Assembly (NCBI RefSeq): GCF_015207035.1 | Contig: NZ_JADEXQ010000021.1 | Coordinates: 1 to 62,832, forward strand | DNA length: 62,832 nt | Source of the DNA: Romeriopsis navalis LEGE 11480 | Lineage (GTDB): Bacteria; Cyanobacteriota; Cyanobacteriia; Leptolyngbyales; Leptolyngbyaceae | Direction: 5' to 3' | Position numbers and translations under genes: made by a program | Shown: piece by piece, positions 51,709-61,636 of the stretch | How the letters are laid out: each line of letters begins with the position of its first letter | Numbering within the stretch: position 1 is the stretch's first letter | Notes under the pieces: generated by a model | The model's database searches: none | Seen by the model: the letters and a program-made list of their open reading frames with translations, nothing else | What the model was told of the DNA's origin: nothing

Positions 51709-52187
51709 ATTGATAGTCTCCTAAAAGTAATCAGTCAGTTCGTAACCGGAAGGGGGGTTAGCCCGGAAATCGTATTCGTTTTAAGTCGAGTGACTTATGT
51801 CTTCTCTGTATCTGTGGAACTACACGTTAGAGTTTGAGAAGTTATGCACTGTTGCCAGAATTTTTTTGATCTTTGATTTTGTGGCTGATATTCCACGATC
51901 GATCCAACAAAGTTACGAGGCCCGAGATTTGCGCCATTTTCCAGAATTGAAAAATCTAAAAACTTTGATATAAATCAGTTTCAAGATTTCAGAAATTTGC
52001 CAATTCAAAAATAAACTTGGCGATATCACCGGCTCCTGTGACACATATCACATCAAATCGGTGATCAATATTATTAGCGATATTTAATCGCTAAATGAAA
52101 TGCTGTATTGCATAAGCCGAATTGGTTGTGATGTACGAGCTAACAAGTTCAGTTACGAAACACACAACACATTAGGAATTACTAGCT
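51709..52187. promoter_or_regulatory. Divergent promoter region with CRP site
   Basis: 479 bp between member B (minus) and the next secreted gene (plus). It contains the perfect CRP-type site at 52037-52052 and the hairpin TAGCGAT-ATCGCTA at 52075-52093. AT-rich otherwise; no gene seen. Confidence 0.55.
52037..52052. promoter_or_regulatory. Perfect CRP/SyCrp1-type site
   Basis: TGTGACACATATCACA has all ten fixed bases of TGTGA-N6-TCACA, the site of cAMP receptor proteins, including SyCrp1 of Synechocystis. It is 136 bp before the secreted gene at 52188. Confidence 0.6.
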
Positions 52188-52985
52188 ATGTCTCTCAAAG
52201 CATTTGCCGCCCCACTAGCACTTGGTTTAGCCGTTACAGGAATGGCTATGACACCGGCTGCTCCTGCCACTGCAGCAACCCGTAAAGTGCCTGCGGCATT
52301 CGTTTCTGGCATTGTTAATAAAGGTCTTTCGAGTAGCAAGATTCATCTCAATAGCCACGGTTCACGTCGCGGCAACAGCTATCACAAAGCCAAATCTTCT
52401 TACGTTAATCTCTATGGTGCGAAAAAGGTATTTACCCTACCAGAGCAGAGCTTCAAACTCCTTAAGCGTCGCCTCTACATCTATAACGTTAGTAACGTCA
52501 ACTCGCGCAGTATGAAGCTGACGCCCCAAGGTCGCTACTTTGATTTGACGATTAAGTTTGAATCTTCTGGCCCCGAAATCAAAGGCATGTGCCGCCGCAA
52601 GAAGGTATTCAAGGGTTGGGGCAATTGCATTATCGGGGCGGATAAAGGCGCTCCTGACATCAACTGGAAATCACCCAGCGTTAAGGTCCGTCTAGTGCCC
52701 CAAGCCTACAATGGTGGCATTATCCTCCGGGCCACGAAAGTAACGGTTGGTGGTCAATTCCAGGCCAATGGAATCTGTCGGATTGGGCGTGATGTTTGCA
52801 ATCGCTTCACTGGCTATAAGAGCCGGATTAAAGGTGCTGTTGCTTCCTCTGTGAAGGCTCAAATTAACAGCACATCCGTCAAACGCCAAATGGCTACATC
52901 AACTAAGCGAGGTCTCTCCCGTCTCGGTTTACCCGCAATTAAGGGCGTCAGTATGAGCGGTGGTTTCATCCGAGTTCGCTACTAA
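52188..52985 (+). CDS. Secreted basic protein, unknown
   Basis: 265 residues with signal peptide FAAPLALGLAVTGMAMTPAA, cut near TAA. The mature chain has SMKLTPQGRYFDLTIKFESS and PSVKVRLVPQAYNGGIILRA, two amphipathic beta-rich segments, followed by a helical basic tail (SSVKAQINSTSVKRQMATST). Four cysteines (GMCRRK, NCIIG, GICRIG, DVCNR). The beta-strand plan is loosely like lipid-binding TULIP proteins, but I cannot support that. Last gene of the secreted island. Confidence 0.72.
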   Translation: MSLKAFAAPLALGLAVTGMAMTPAAPATAATRKVPAAFVSGIVNKGLSSSKIHLNSHGSRRGNSYHKAKSSYVNLYGAKKVFTLPEQSFKLLKRRLYIYNVSNVNSRSMKLTPQGRYFDLTIKFESSGPEIKGMCRRKKVFKGWGNCIIGADKGAPDINWKSPSVKVRLVPQAYNGGIILRATKVTVGGQFQANGICRIGRDVCNRFTGYKSRIKGAVASSVKAQINSTSVKRQMATSTKRGLSRLGLPAIKGVSMSGGFIRVRY

Positions 52986-53182
52986 CCTCCCATTTCAATC
53001 TCCTACTCAGATTTCGGATAGCAGTTATTCAAGCAGTGCCAGCCATGATGCCGGTGCTGCTTTTTTGTTGGTTGTCTGGGATTTTTGCTTGACTAGATTT
53101 GATTGTTTGCGACTCGGGCCGAAAATCTGCGAAGATCAGATCAAATAATTGCTCATCACATCTAAATTTTGACATCGCCCTA

Positions 53183-54094
53183 ATGAGTAGCAGTAAACCC
53201 GTTATCCCCATGACCCCTGAGCTGCAAGCGCAGCACGATCGCACCGATGCGTTCATGGCGGAAATCACTCAGCAGATTACGATGCATCAGTTTGATACGA
53301 CTGATCAAGTGTTGCTCAAACGCATGGTGGAAGAGGGGTTTAGCGATACACGCGGTGTGATGCGCCTGCGATTTGCCGAAACACTGGGGCAAATTGGTGA
53401 ACCGGCGACGCCTGTGTTGCTCGAAGCAGTATCGAGTCATCCAAATGAAGTTGTCCGCCGGGCCTCAGCGAAGACGCTCACCTTAATTGGCGACCCCACC
53501 GCGGTCCCCACGCTGCTCCACGCTTTTCTCAACGATCCTGATCAGGTTGTGCGGAGTTCATCTGTTGGCGCCTTAGCGCGGACGGGCGAAGTTTCGGTGC
53601 CACCCTTACTCGATATTTTGGCCTCGGAAACGGCTGATCAAACGACGAAAGGCCATGCAGCTTGGGCTTTAGCCTTTATTGGTGCAGAGGCCACCGAATA
53701 TTTAACCCCAGCCTTGAACTCTGATTCGCTGGATGTACGATGTGCGGTCATCGGCGCGATCGTCAAAGTTGTGCAAGATCAGCCGAGTGAGAAGTTACTC
53801 AATATCCTAATTTCGGCCCTCACTGATCCAGAACCGACAATTCGGAATGATGTGGCAGCAGGGATGGCTCAAATCAACTCGCCTGAGACAATTCCTCACC
53901 TTATCTTGGCTTGCCGCGATAGTGATGTGGATGTCCGGAAGGCGGCCGTTAGTTCTCTGGGCAAAGTGGGAGACGAATCCGCTTTAGAGACGATGCGATC
54001 GTTGCTCAATGATGATGAAAATGTGGTGCGCGTGTTAGCCAAGGTGGCGATTTCGCAGCTTGAACAACGCCTTGCTGATGATGATTGGGATTAA
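53183..54094 (+). CDS. cpeF: HEAT-repeat bilin lyase, CpeF-like
   Basis: 303 residues from the ATG at 53183. Six to seven HEAT repeats follow a leader (VLLKRMVEEGFSDTRGVMRL then RFAETLGQIG; NEVVRRASAKTLTLIGDP; QVVRSSSVGALARTGEV; VDVRKAAVSSLGKVGDE). The E/F-type lyase family includes CpeF/MpeV, which attaches the doubly linked bilin to Cys48/Cys59 of phycoerythrin beta. The cpeB here keeps both cysteines, and the gene converges on cpeZ-cpeY. CpeF is the best guess; NblB is the main alternative. Confidence 0.65.
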   Translation: MSSSKPVIPMTPELQAQHDRTDAFMAEITQQITMHQFDTTDQVLLKRMVEEGFSDTRGVMRLRFAETLGQIGEPATPVLLEAVSSHPNEVVRRASAKTLTLIGDPTAVPTLLHAFLNDPDQVVRSSSVGALARTGEVSVPPLLDILASETADQTTKGHAAWALAFIGAEATEYLTPALNSDSLDVRCAVIGAIVKVVQDQPSEKLLNILISALTDPEPTIRNDVAAGMAQINSPETIPHLILACRDSDVDVRKAAVSSLGKVGDESALETMRSLLNDDENVVRVLAKVAISQLEQRLADDDWD

Positions 54095-54160
54095 ATCAGC
54101 TTGACTTGATACTCAGTATTTTTGAATTTTCGAAAATCTGAAAATAAGAGAGTAAAACAA

Positions 54161-54199
54161 AACCAGCTTTGAATCGGCATTACCGATTCAAAGCTGGTT
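54161..54199. terminator. Bidirectional terminator between cpeF-like and cpeZ
   Basis: AACCAGCTTTGAATCGG and CCGATTCAAAGCTGGTT form a perfect 17-bp stem with a 5-base loop and a T run. It serves both convergent genes. Confidence 0.93.
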
Positions 54200-54242
54200 T
54201 TTCGCAGCAATCAATCAGGTTTAATCAAGGCTCAATTCTGGA

Positions 54243-54851
54243 TTAACCGTTCCAGGTATTGTTCTTGACGAATTCCAGGCGCGACAGGGCACTGGTTGCG
54301 GTTTCTTTGACATAGCCTTCGAGGGATTCGTCTTCCGAAACCTCCTTTAAGACAACCGCAGCTTTCTCACCGCCAACCGAGGCCAATGCATTGACGACTG
54401 AAACCTGCAGTGCAATGTTGTCAGTTGTCTTGAGTGACTCTAGCAAAATATCAAAAGCGGATTCACCGATTTCACCGAGGGCCATTGCCGAAGCAATGTG
54501 GACCACTGGATTGGCATCATTCAAGGATTGGCGCAACCCTTCTAATCCGGCTTCTGGAAAGGGTTGATCCGGGTAATTCAGGGCGATTTGGGCCAGGGCC
54601 TTGGCGGCACTACCGCGAACGGTCACATTTTCACTTTTGAGCAATGCTTCGACTAAGCCTGGGACAGTATCGACGCCCACTAAACCCAAGGTTTTGACAG
54701 CGGCTCGCCGGTAGGTTGTATCCGGTTCGTCGAGCGCGGCCATCAGCCGTGGAATGGTTGTTTCATCACGGTTCTCCACAATTCCCACCATGGCTTGTTC
54801 CCGTAGGTGAGGATTCGGGTGCTTGAGTTGCTCGAAGAATTGGTCGCTCAT
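54243..54851 (-). CDS. cpeZ: Phycoerythrin lyase chaperone CpeZ
   Basis: 202 residues of HEAT repeats: HPNPHLREQAMVGIVENRDE then TTIPRLMAAL, TYRRAAVKTLGLVGVDTVPG, VTVRGSAAKALAQIALNYPD and NPVVHIASAMALGEIG. These match CpeZ, which works with CpeY to load phycoerythrobilin on Cys82 of phycoerythrin alpha and helps phycoerythrin fold. It follows cpeY on the same strand by about 70 bp. Confidence 0.93.
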   Translation of the reverse strand: MSDQFFEQLKHPNPHLREQAMVGIVENRDETTIPRLMAALDEPDTTYRRAAVKTLGLVGVDTVPGLVEALLKSENVTVRGSAAKALAQIALNYPDQPFPEAGLEGLRQSLNDANPVVHIASAMALGEIGESAFDILLESLKTTDNIALQVSVVNALASVGGEKAAVVLKEVSEDESLEGYVKETATSALSRLEFVKNNTWNG

Positions 54852-54922
54852 GAATCTAAGGAATTGAAGTTATCAGTGGAATCAAAAATTGGACTGGGTG
54901 ATCGCCTGAGTAAATGACTGTG

Positions 54923-56212
54923 TTAAACGACTGCTGATCGTCCGGCTTGCTGTGCTCGGGCTTGGACATACCAATCGCTATCGTTGGCTAGAAGCTCATA
55001 GCCACTTGTGTCACCGAGTTTTTCTAATGCTATCAGGGCGGCGTAACGCAAATCCCAGAGTTTACTTTCTAAGCAAGGTTTCAAATGCTCGATCGCCCGT
55101 TTGTCACCCAGTTCTCCGAGGGCAATCGCCGCCGCCGCCTTGGACTTTTGGAATTGGGGTTGTGAGACATTCAGGCCTTCCAACAAAATATCGTAGCCAG
55201 CCCCATAGCCAATCCAGCCGATCAGTTTCATCACGTGGTAGTGCGCGCCATAGTCTTCCCGTGCTTCTTCGTAGTAAGTCTTGATCAATGCCGGACCGAC
55301 GACTGCTGGGTCTTGATCAATCAGGGTTTTGATCGCTAAATATGCGCGCCCAAAGTCAGTTTCATAGAGTTCGCGGATGAGCCGATCGATCGCCGGTGTC
55401 TGGTCATAGGCATGAACCAGCTGCAGATTTTTGGGATGGTCTAGCAGCAGTTGCTCGACGTGAGGCAATAGTTGATCGATCGTTAGCTGCCCTTCGGGTA
55501 CTGCCGTTTCGGCTAGAAGCCGCAGGCCACGCATCCGAAATACCATGGATACTGGGGTTTGGGTAATTTCAGGAATTGCGGTGTAGTACTTGGTGTCAAT
55601 TAAATCTTGAATTGATAGGCGGCGAGTATAGACATTGGCGTGGAACAGAAATTCCATCACCTTTTCCATATTGCTGTCATCACCCGTTAGCCGATAAATC
55701 GTGGCGATCGCGGCACTGGCGATCGTTCGATCTTCATGATCAACAAACTTCTGAATTCGCGCTAGAGCAGGCTTATAGTCGAGTTTGCCGAGGGTATGGA
55801 TGATGATGCGATAGGTTTGTTCCGGTAGCTCAAGCAGTTGGGCTAAGGTTTCGAGAATCTCTGGATCTTGGGTGCCAATTTCACCGATTGACCAAGCTGT
55901 ATTCTCGATGGTGTAGGTATCGCCTGTATCCGCCAAACAAGTGCGAATGGCCGCAAGACCGGCTTGAGCCTTGAGTTTACCGAGGGACTCTACAGCTTTC
56001 CGGCGAGTAATTTTATTATCAAAAGCGGGGTCATTATTGTAGACCGCGCGAATCAATGCCTGGATTGACGCCTCTGAAGGGAAGTAGGCCAACTGGGCAG
56101 CGGCAACATAGCGTGAATCTTCTTCGCCCAATTGGTCGATCGGCGTATCGAGTAGCACGATGGCATCGGCTTCAGATAGACCAAATAGGTTGGCAAATCG
56201 ATTGTTGGACAT
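54923..56212 (-). CDS. cpeY: Phycoerythrin alpha lyase CpeY
   Basis: 429 residues of HEAT-type repeats: RFANLFGLSEADAIVLLDTP, KITRRKAVESLGKL, ENTAWSIGEIG, TYRIIIHTLGKLDYKPALAR, KSKAAAAIALGELGDKRAIE and LWDLRYAALIALEKLGD. CpeY joins phycoerythrobilin to Cys82 of phycoerythrin alpha in Fremyella, more efficiently with CpeZ. Order cpeB-cpeA-cpeY-cpeZ is the usual one. A strong hairpin after cpeA probably limits read-through to cpeYZ. Confidence 0.95.
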   Translation of the reverse strand: MSNNRFANLFGLSEADAIVLLDTPIDQLGEEDSRYVAAAQLAYFPSEASIQALIRAVYNNDPAFDNKITRRKAVESLGKLKAQAGLAAIRTCLADTGDTYTIENTAWSIGEIGTQDPEILETLAQLLELPEQTYRIIIHTLGKLDYKPALARIQKFVDHEDRTIASAAIATIYRLTGDDSNMEKVMEFLFHANVYTRRLSIQDLIDTKYYTAIPEITQTPVSMVFRMRGLRLLAETAVPEGQLTIDQLLPHVEQLLLDHPKNLQLVHAYDQTPAIDRLIRELYETDFGRAYLAIKTLIDQDPAVVGPALIKTYYEEAREDYGAHYHVMKLIGWIGYGAGYDILLEGLNVSQPQFQKSKAAAAIALGELGDKRAIEHLKPCLESKLWDLRYAALIALEKLGDTSGYELLANDSDWYVQARAQQAGRSAVV

Positions 56213-56292
56213 AGCGCGCGATTAAAACGTAATTGAAACAGGCAGCATTATGGCTGTGTCTGAGCGAAGTCTAACGAGCTTAATCCCAGACA

Positions 56293-56334
56293 CACCAGAG
56301 CCCCGACTCCTCAAGAGAAATCGGGGCTCTGGTG
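56293..56334 (-). terminator. Hairpin between cpeA and cpeY
   Basis: CACCAGAGCCCCGA and TCGGGGCTCTGGTG form a perfect 14-bp stem with a 14-base loop. It has no strong T run, so it likely stabilises the cpeBA mRNA and attenuates cpeYZ. Confidence 0.8.
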
Positions 56335-56383
56335 TTCAGCTAGGCTAGCTAAATTAACTAGCACTTAGCCGAAGTAAGTCTGA

Positions 56384-56881
<498 letters not shown>

Positions 56882-56975
56882 TTAGCTCCAAGTTGGATAT
56901 TTCTTGTGTTTCGATGTCAAATTTTTTCGGTCTACTCACGATGGAGCTGAGCCGAACAGCAAGTGCTAGGTTGAA

Positions 56976-57852
<877 letters not shown>

Positions 57853-57883
57853 AAAAAACCGATCGCTGGTGTCAACGATCGGC
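57853..57883 (-). terminator. Terminator of nblA
   Basis: On the minus strand GGCCGATCGTTGACACCAGC then GATCGGTTTTTT: an imperfect stem of CCGATCG with a run of six Ts, about 45 bp past the nblA stop. Confidence 0.75.
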
Positions 57884-57929
57884 CGGGTTGCAAATAGTTT
57901 TGACGTAACAAAGGGAAATAGTGGCGGGT

Positions 57930-58100
57930 TTAGGCCGACTGCTTCATCAGGTGACGTATGACGTTGTCTTTGATCATTAGCTGGCGCATGATCTCGATTA
58001 GGAAATCTTGGGCCTGGTCAGCGCTCATGTGTTTCACTTGGCCTTCGTAGACCTTCATGTTGAACTGCTGCTCCATTGTTAATGCCAGGGGTAAGTCCAT
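57930..58100 (-). CDS. nblA: Phycobilisome degradation protein NblA
   Basis: A 56-residue protein: MDLPLALTMEQQFNMKVYEG then QVKHMSADQAQDFLIEIMRQ, LMIKDNVIRHLMKQSA. LTMEQQFNMKVYE and the amphipathic C-terminal helix with LMIKDNVIRHLMK are the NblA signature. NblA bridges phycobiliproteins and the Clp protease during nutrient starvation. GAGGAGT stands ahead of the ATG. Its position directly upstream of cpeB places the degradation factor beside the pigment it removes. Confidence 0.95.
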   Translation of the reverse strand: MDLPLALTMEQQFNMKVYEGQVKHMSADQAQDFLIEIMRQLMIKDNVIRHLMKQSA

Positions 58101-58440
58101 GGGTAACTCCTCACAGATATTACAGAAGGGACAGTCGTAAACCTTCTTTCAAGACAGTCGGACAAAAGCCCTTGGAAAAAAGTTTGTGACTCGGTCTAAT
58201 AGATCTATATGACTAGCCATACACAACATATGTTGCCGATCTATTGTTAAACAATATAACATTTTTATTGACAATGTAGCCATTCTACTATCTAGAATGT
58301 CACGTTCTGTCTGTTTTGATACCAAAACAATATGTTGAACTCCTGACGGATCATCCAGTTCGGTCAATACGCCTAGAAAAATCCCCTGTGAATAGTGGAT
58401 GATTTAGGAGCAGAAGTGTTTGAGCCAAGAGAGCACCGTC
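58101..58440. promoter_or_regulatory. nblA/cpcS divergent promoter region
   Basis: 340 bp. TTATTGACAA at 58265-58274 matches nine of ten bases of the decamer seen near cpe/cpc genes. CCAAAACAATATGTTG and TAAACAATATAAC are AT-rich. No gene is seen; a minus-strand 72-codon frame lacks a ribosome site. nblA is usually starvation-induced, but I see no definite NtcA site (GTA-N8-TAC). Confidence 0.4.
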
Positions 58441-59037
58441 ATGAATGCAATGGAATTTTTCCAGAAGAGTTCTGGAGTATGGCGATCGCAACGCACGACA
58501 CATCATTTAGCTTTCAAGCGAGCTGAGATGGGTGGTTCAGAGATTCGGGTTCAAGCGTTAGATAAAGACACGCCCGCAATTATCGAGTTATGCAAATTAC
58601 ACGAAATTGACCCGGACTTAGCGATCGGCGGTGCCAACGTAACTTGGGAAGGCACGATGGCTTGGGATCGTAATGATGGGGAAGTGCATGAAGGCAAAAC
58701 GGCCTTTGCGCTAGTGCCAGACGATGAGACAGGGCGGAAAGGCCGACTACTACGCGAGTTGGGCTATGCCGAAATTGTCCCGGTCGTCGGCCGCTATGAG
58801 ATGGATGAAGAAGATGGATTGGTCTTACTGACAGACTACGAATCCATGAGCTCCCGGGAGCGCTTTTGGTTTGCCGATGACAATACCCGCGTCCGCACCA
58901 GTACTGTGAAGCGATTTGGTGGCTTTAGCTCGGCAACTTTCTGTAGTGAAACACGGGTTGAAGCGGCGATCGAAGGTGATAAAGCGCCGACTCAGATTCA
59001 ATCTGAGGAGAAAGTCGCTTCACTTTTTGGTTGGTAG
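58441..59037 (+). CDS. cpcS: S-type phycobiliprotein lyase (CpcS-like)
   Basis: 198 residues from the ATG at 58441. MEFFQKSSGVWRSQRTTHHL then AFKRAEMGGSEI, LHEIDPDLAIGGANVTWEGT, RERFWFADDNTRVRTSTVKR and FGGFSSATFCSETR match CpcS closely. CpcS attaches phycocyanobilin to the central cysteine of phycocyanin beta and allophycocyanin. A TTG at 58420 with TAGGAG nine bases upstream is an alternative start. The HEXXH gene begins at the next base after the stop. Confidence 0.85.
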   Translation: MNAMEFFQKSSGVWRSQRTTHHLAFKRAEMGGSEIRVQALDKDTPAIIELCKLHEIDPDLAIGGANVTWEGTMAWDRNDGEVHEGKTAFALVPDDETGRKGRLLRELGYAEIVPVVGRYEMDEEDGLVLLTDYESMSSRERFWFADDNTRVRTSTVKRFGGFSSATFCSETRVEAAIEGDKAPTQIQSEEKVASLFGW

Positions 59038-59613
59038 TTGTTTGCACAGGTAGAAGTTCGGTTGATCAGTCGTCAGCATCAGGAATTCGTTACCGATCAA
59101 GCCGCTGTATATTTGCAGCGGCTGCAGCAGTTTGAACTTGAACCTCGCATGATTAATCTACTGATGTCGGAGCGCCGCCGTGCCTATCCGTGGATTGGGG
59201 CGAATATCGATCGGGTGAATCAAGCACTTTATGAGCATCTCGTTACTTGTCAAGAATGCTTTTTTCCGGCAAACCGCTGTGCTGTCAGTATCCTTGCGGC
59301 ACCGATCGGGCCTGAGTGGGGCATCGACGGCTTTTGTAATGTGCGTGTTGACCCCTCGATGATTTTGGTGGATGTCGGGCGGATTGTGCCGACTGATTGG
59401 CTCAAGCTGGTCGCCCATGAGTATGCCCACGCCATGATTGGTAGTGCCGGCCATGCGTCGGAATATGCCGCAATACTCAAGCATCTTTGTTTAGGGCTGG
59501 GATTTACCTGGGATGAGCAATGGCGTTCAGAAAATAATCGACTCCAGACCTACCCACCTTGTATCAGCACCTTAGACCCGATTGCTTTCTGGCGAGGCGA
59601 TAGCGACTTCTGA
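59038..59613 (+). CDS. HEXXH metalloprotease-like protein
   Basis: 191 residues. HEYAH (His127, Glu128, His131) in LVAHEYAHAMIGSAGHASEY fits the zinc-binding motif of metallopeptidases, with His139 or Glu142 as a possible third ligand. Upstream ILAAPIGPEWGIDGFCNVRV and MILVDVGRI give the beta sheet. No signal peptide, so cytoplasmic. It starts with TTG directly after the cpcS stop, implying translational coupling. Proteolytic activity is unproven. Confidence 0.7.
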   Translation: MFAQVEVRLISRQHQEFVTDQAAVYLQRLQQFELEPRMINLLMSERRRAYPWIGANIDRVNQALYEHLVTCQECFFPANRCAVSILAAPIGPEWGIDGFCNVRVDPSMILVDVGRIVPTDWLKLVAHEYAHAMIGSAGHASEYAAILKHLCLGLGFTWDEQWRSENNRLQTYPPCISTLDPIAFWRGDSDF

Positions 59614-60044
59614 TATGAGTCAACTGCTGGAAGCGCAAATGGCAGCCAGTGGTGTGACTTATATGAGTTGGTGCTGAATGCCCTTGCTGATAGTGAAGTC
59701 GTTCTCTTTTCGCCTTAAGCTTGGGTGAATTGAGCCAAAATATTAAGTGTTTTGTAACATTTTCGTTGCGGCTTGGTAAGTTACCACTGCAATTGTTTCG
59801 ATCACTGGTTGGAATATCGTTGAAATCGCTTGACTGTAAGGATTTTTTGGGTCAAAAAGTGATCAAAATACGCTTAGAATTGATGCCATTGTTGACAAAT
59901 TTGATCGCTGAAACCCCTTCTGTCTATTAAGTTTCGTAAATTCTTATCAGAATAGCCACGGACTGCATCAGTTATTCCCGTAAGATCGGCATTAATTCTG
60001 GATGAATTTTCATTAAGTCTATTAGAGATATTGGAGGTTGAGGC
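59614..60044 (+). promoter_or_regulatory. cpcG upstream region
   Basis: 431 bp without a credible gene; a 69-codon frame looks accidental. TTGTTGACAA at 59889-59898 is the palindromic decamer, 147 bp before cpcG. TTGGAGGTTGAGGC gives the cpcG ribosome site. Confidence 0.5.
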
Positions 60045-60806
60045 GTGGCGATTCCTCTGCTAGCTTACGCGCCTACGACGCAGAATGCGCGGGTTGACGG
60101 GTTCGATGTGGCGAACGATGATCAGGCGAGAATTTTTTCGACTGAGAATCTACTGTCGGATACTGATCTTGATGTGCTGATTGAAGCAGCCTATCGTCAG
60201 ATCGTTTTCCATGCGTTTGCGTCTGATCGCGAACCATTTTTGGAATCTCAGCTTCGCAACGGTCAAATCACCGTTCGTGAATTCATCCGTGGCTTGTGTC
60301 TGGCAAATACATTCACTCAAAGTTTTTACAACCTCAACAGCAACTATAAGTTTGTTGAGCATTGTGTGAATCGTCTTCTGGGCCGCTCGATCAGTGGGCA
60401 AGAAGAGAAAATTGCGTGGTCAATTGTCGTTGCGACTAAAGGCCGTGCCGGTTTTATCGATGCGTTGCTTGATAGCGATGAGTATCTGGATAACTTCGGT
60501 GACCACACGGTTCCATACCAGCGTCGTCGAGTTTTGGCTTCCTCAAATACGGCGAACATTCCGTTCAACATTGAGAATCCTCGCTACGACGCTTACATGC
60601 GTCGTAAGCTCGGTTTCCCGAAATACGTATTTGCTGGTACAGCTGTTGCCAAGTCCTTCAAGGGTGGCGACGACAAGTTCCAAGCTGGTAGTCCGGCGAA
60701 CTTCTTGGATATGGCTCGTAGCATCAGCATGGGTGGCGGTGGTCCTGTATCAAACGCCTTCGATGTTGACTTCGTAAATGGCGTGCCTTATCGCAAAAAT
60801 GCCTAG
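60045..60806 (+). CDS. cpcG: Rod-core linker CpcG
   Basis: 253 residues starting at a GTG (VAIPLLAYAPTTQNARVDGF), with GGAGG upstream. The linker domain (LIEAAYRQIVFHAFASDREP, LESQLRNGQITVREFIRGL, KFVEHCVNRLLGRS, FIDALLDSDEYLDNFGDHTV then PYQRRR) is typical of CpcG, which fastens phycocyanin rods to the allophycocyanin core. The C-terminus is soluble with no membrane span, so this is the conventional CpcG and not CpcL. Confidence 0.95.
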   Translation: MAIPLLAYAPTTQNARVDGFDVANDDQARIFSTENLLSDTDLDVLIEAAYRQIVFHAFASDREPFLESQLRNGQITVREFIRGLCLANTFTQSFYNLNSNYKFVEHCVNRLLGRSISGQEEKIAWSIVVATKGRAGFIDALLDSDEYLDNFGDHTVPYQRRRVLASSNTANIPFNIENPRYDAYMRRKLGFPKYVFAGTAVAKSFKGGDDKFQAGSPANFLDMARSISMGGGGPVSNAFDVDFVNGVPYRKNA

Positions 60807-60836
60807 TCGTTTTTGACACTCAAATTAGTTCGATTG

Positions 60837-60868
60837 AAAGCAGCGCTAATCACTTAGCGCTGCTTTTT
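60837..60868. terminator. Terminator between cpcG and cpcF
   Basis: AAAGCAGCGCTAA and TTAGCGCTGCTTT form a perfect 13-bp stem with a 4-base loop and T run; the end overlaps the cpcF stop. Works for cpcG and, in reverse, for cpcF. Confidence 0.9.
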
Positions 60869-61511
60869 AATGTTCAATGCGTTGCAGTGCTAATTCGGCC
60901 CGTGCCTTGACCGCCATTTCTGGATCAGTTTGATGGGTCTGCTCTAGACTGACTCTGGAATCGCTAAAGAGGCTGGGGGTTGAGTTAATCAGGGATTCGA
61001 TCGCCGCGATCGCCGCATATCGCACAATCCATTCCGGATCACGACAAAGTTCGAGTAAAACTGCTAAACATTGCTTTTGCGCTGCGGCCACTTGATCGTT
61101 TGGCATCTTTTCCCAGTGAATACTGCCCAGGCCATAGGCCGCCGCCCGGCGGACGCTAAGGGCAAAGTCATTCTCGGCCGTGTCGAGGAGTAGGGAAAGC
61201 GATCGCGGGTCACCAATTCCAGATAGTGCCCGTAAGGCCCAGGCCCGCGCACCATAGTTATAGTTATCCAGCAGGTCGAGTAACGGTTGTACGGCCCGAT
61301 CACCAATTTCGATCAAGCCATCCACCGCTGCCACCGCCGCACCCGGATTGTTATAGTTCAACGCGCGAATCAGTTCTGGAGCAGTTTCGGGAATCGCTTC
61401 TTCCGCGAGTGCTTTTACGGCATCAGCGAGTTCTGTGGCATTGGCCGCAGCTTCAATTGATTGCAGCAATGCTTTTACTTTGTCGGTCTCAAGTGGACTC
61501 ATAGCAGTCAT
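60867..61511 (-). CDS. cpcF: Phycocyanin alpha lyase subunit CpcF
   Basis: About 214 residues of HEAT repeats: NPGAAVAAVDGLIEIGDRAV, GARAWALRALSGIGDPRSLS, LSVRRAAAYGLGSIHWEKMP and DPEWIVRYAAIAAIES. These match CpcF. With CpcE it forms the heterodimeric lyase that attaches a bilin to Cys84 of phycocyanin alpha. It follows cpcE by about 125 bp. ATGs at 61511 and 61502 are both possible starts. Confidence 0.93.
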   Translation of the reverse strand: MTAMSPLETDKVKALLQSIEAAANATELADAVKALAEEAIPETAPELIRALNYNNPGAAVAAVDGLIEIGDRAVQPLLDLLDNYNYGARAWALRALSGIGDPRSLSLLLDTAENDFALSVRRAAAYGLGSIHWEKMPNDQVAAAQKQCLAVLLELCRDPEWIVRYAAIAAIESLINSTPSLFSDSRVSLEQTHQTDPEMAVKARAELALQRIEH

Positions 61512-61636
61512 CACAAATTATTGAAAATTCAAAAATCCAAATTGGCAAAAGTCGCAATCAAATAATTATCTCAGTGCTCGGTGAGCCATGGTGCGATTCT
61601 CCTGGCCCACATTTTGGTGATTCCGCATCGTCAAAA

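Noticed and set aside
59721-59930. 69-codon frame before cpcG
   Set aside because: It overlaps the decamer site and AT-rich promoter DNA and has no recognisable protein features.
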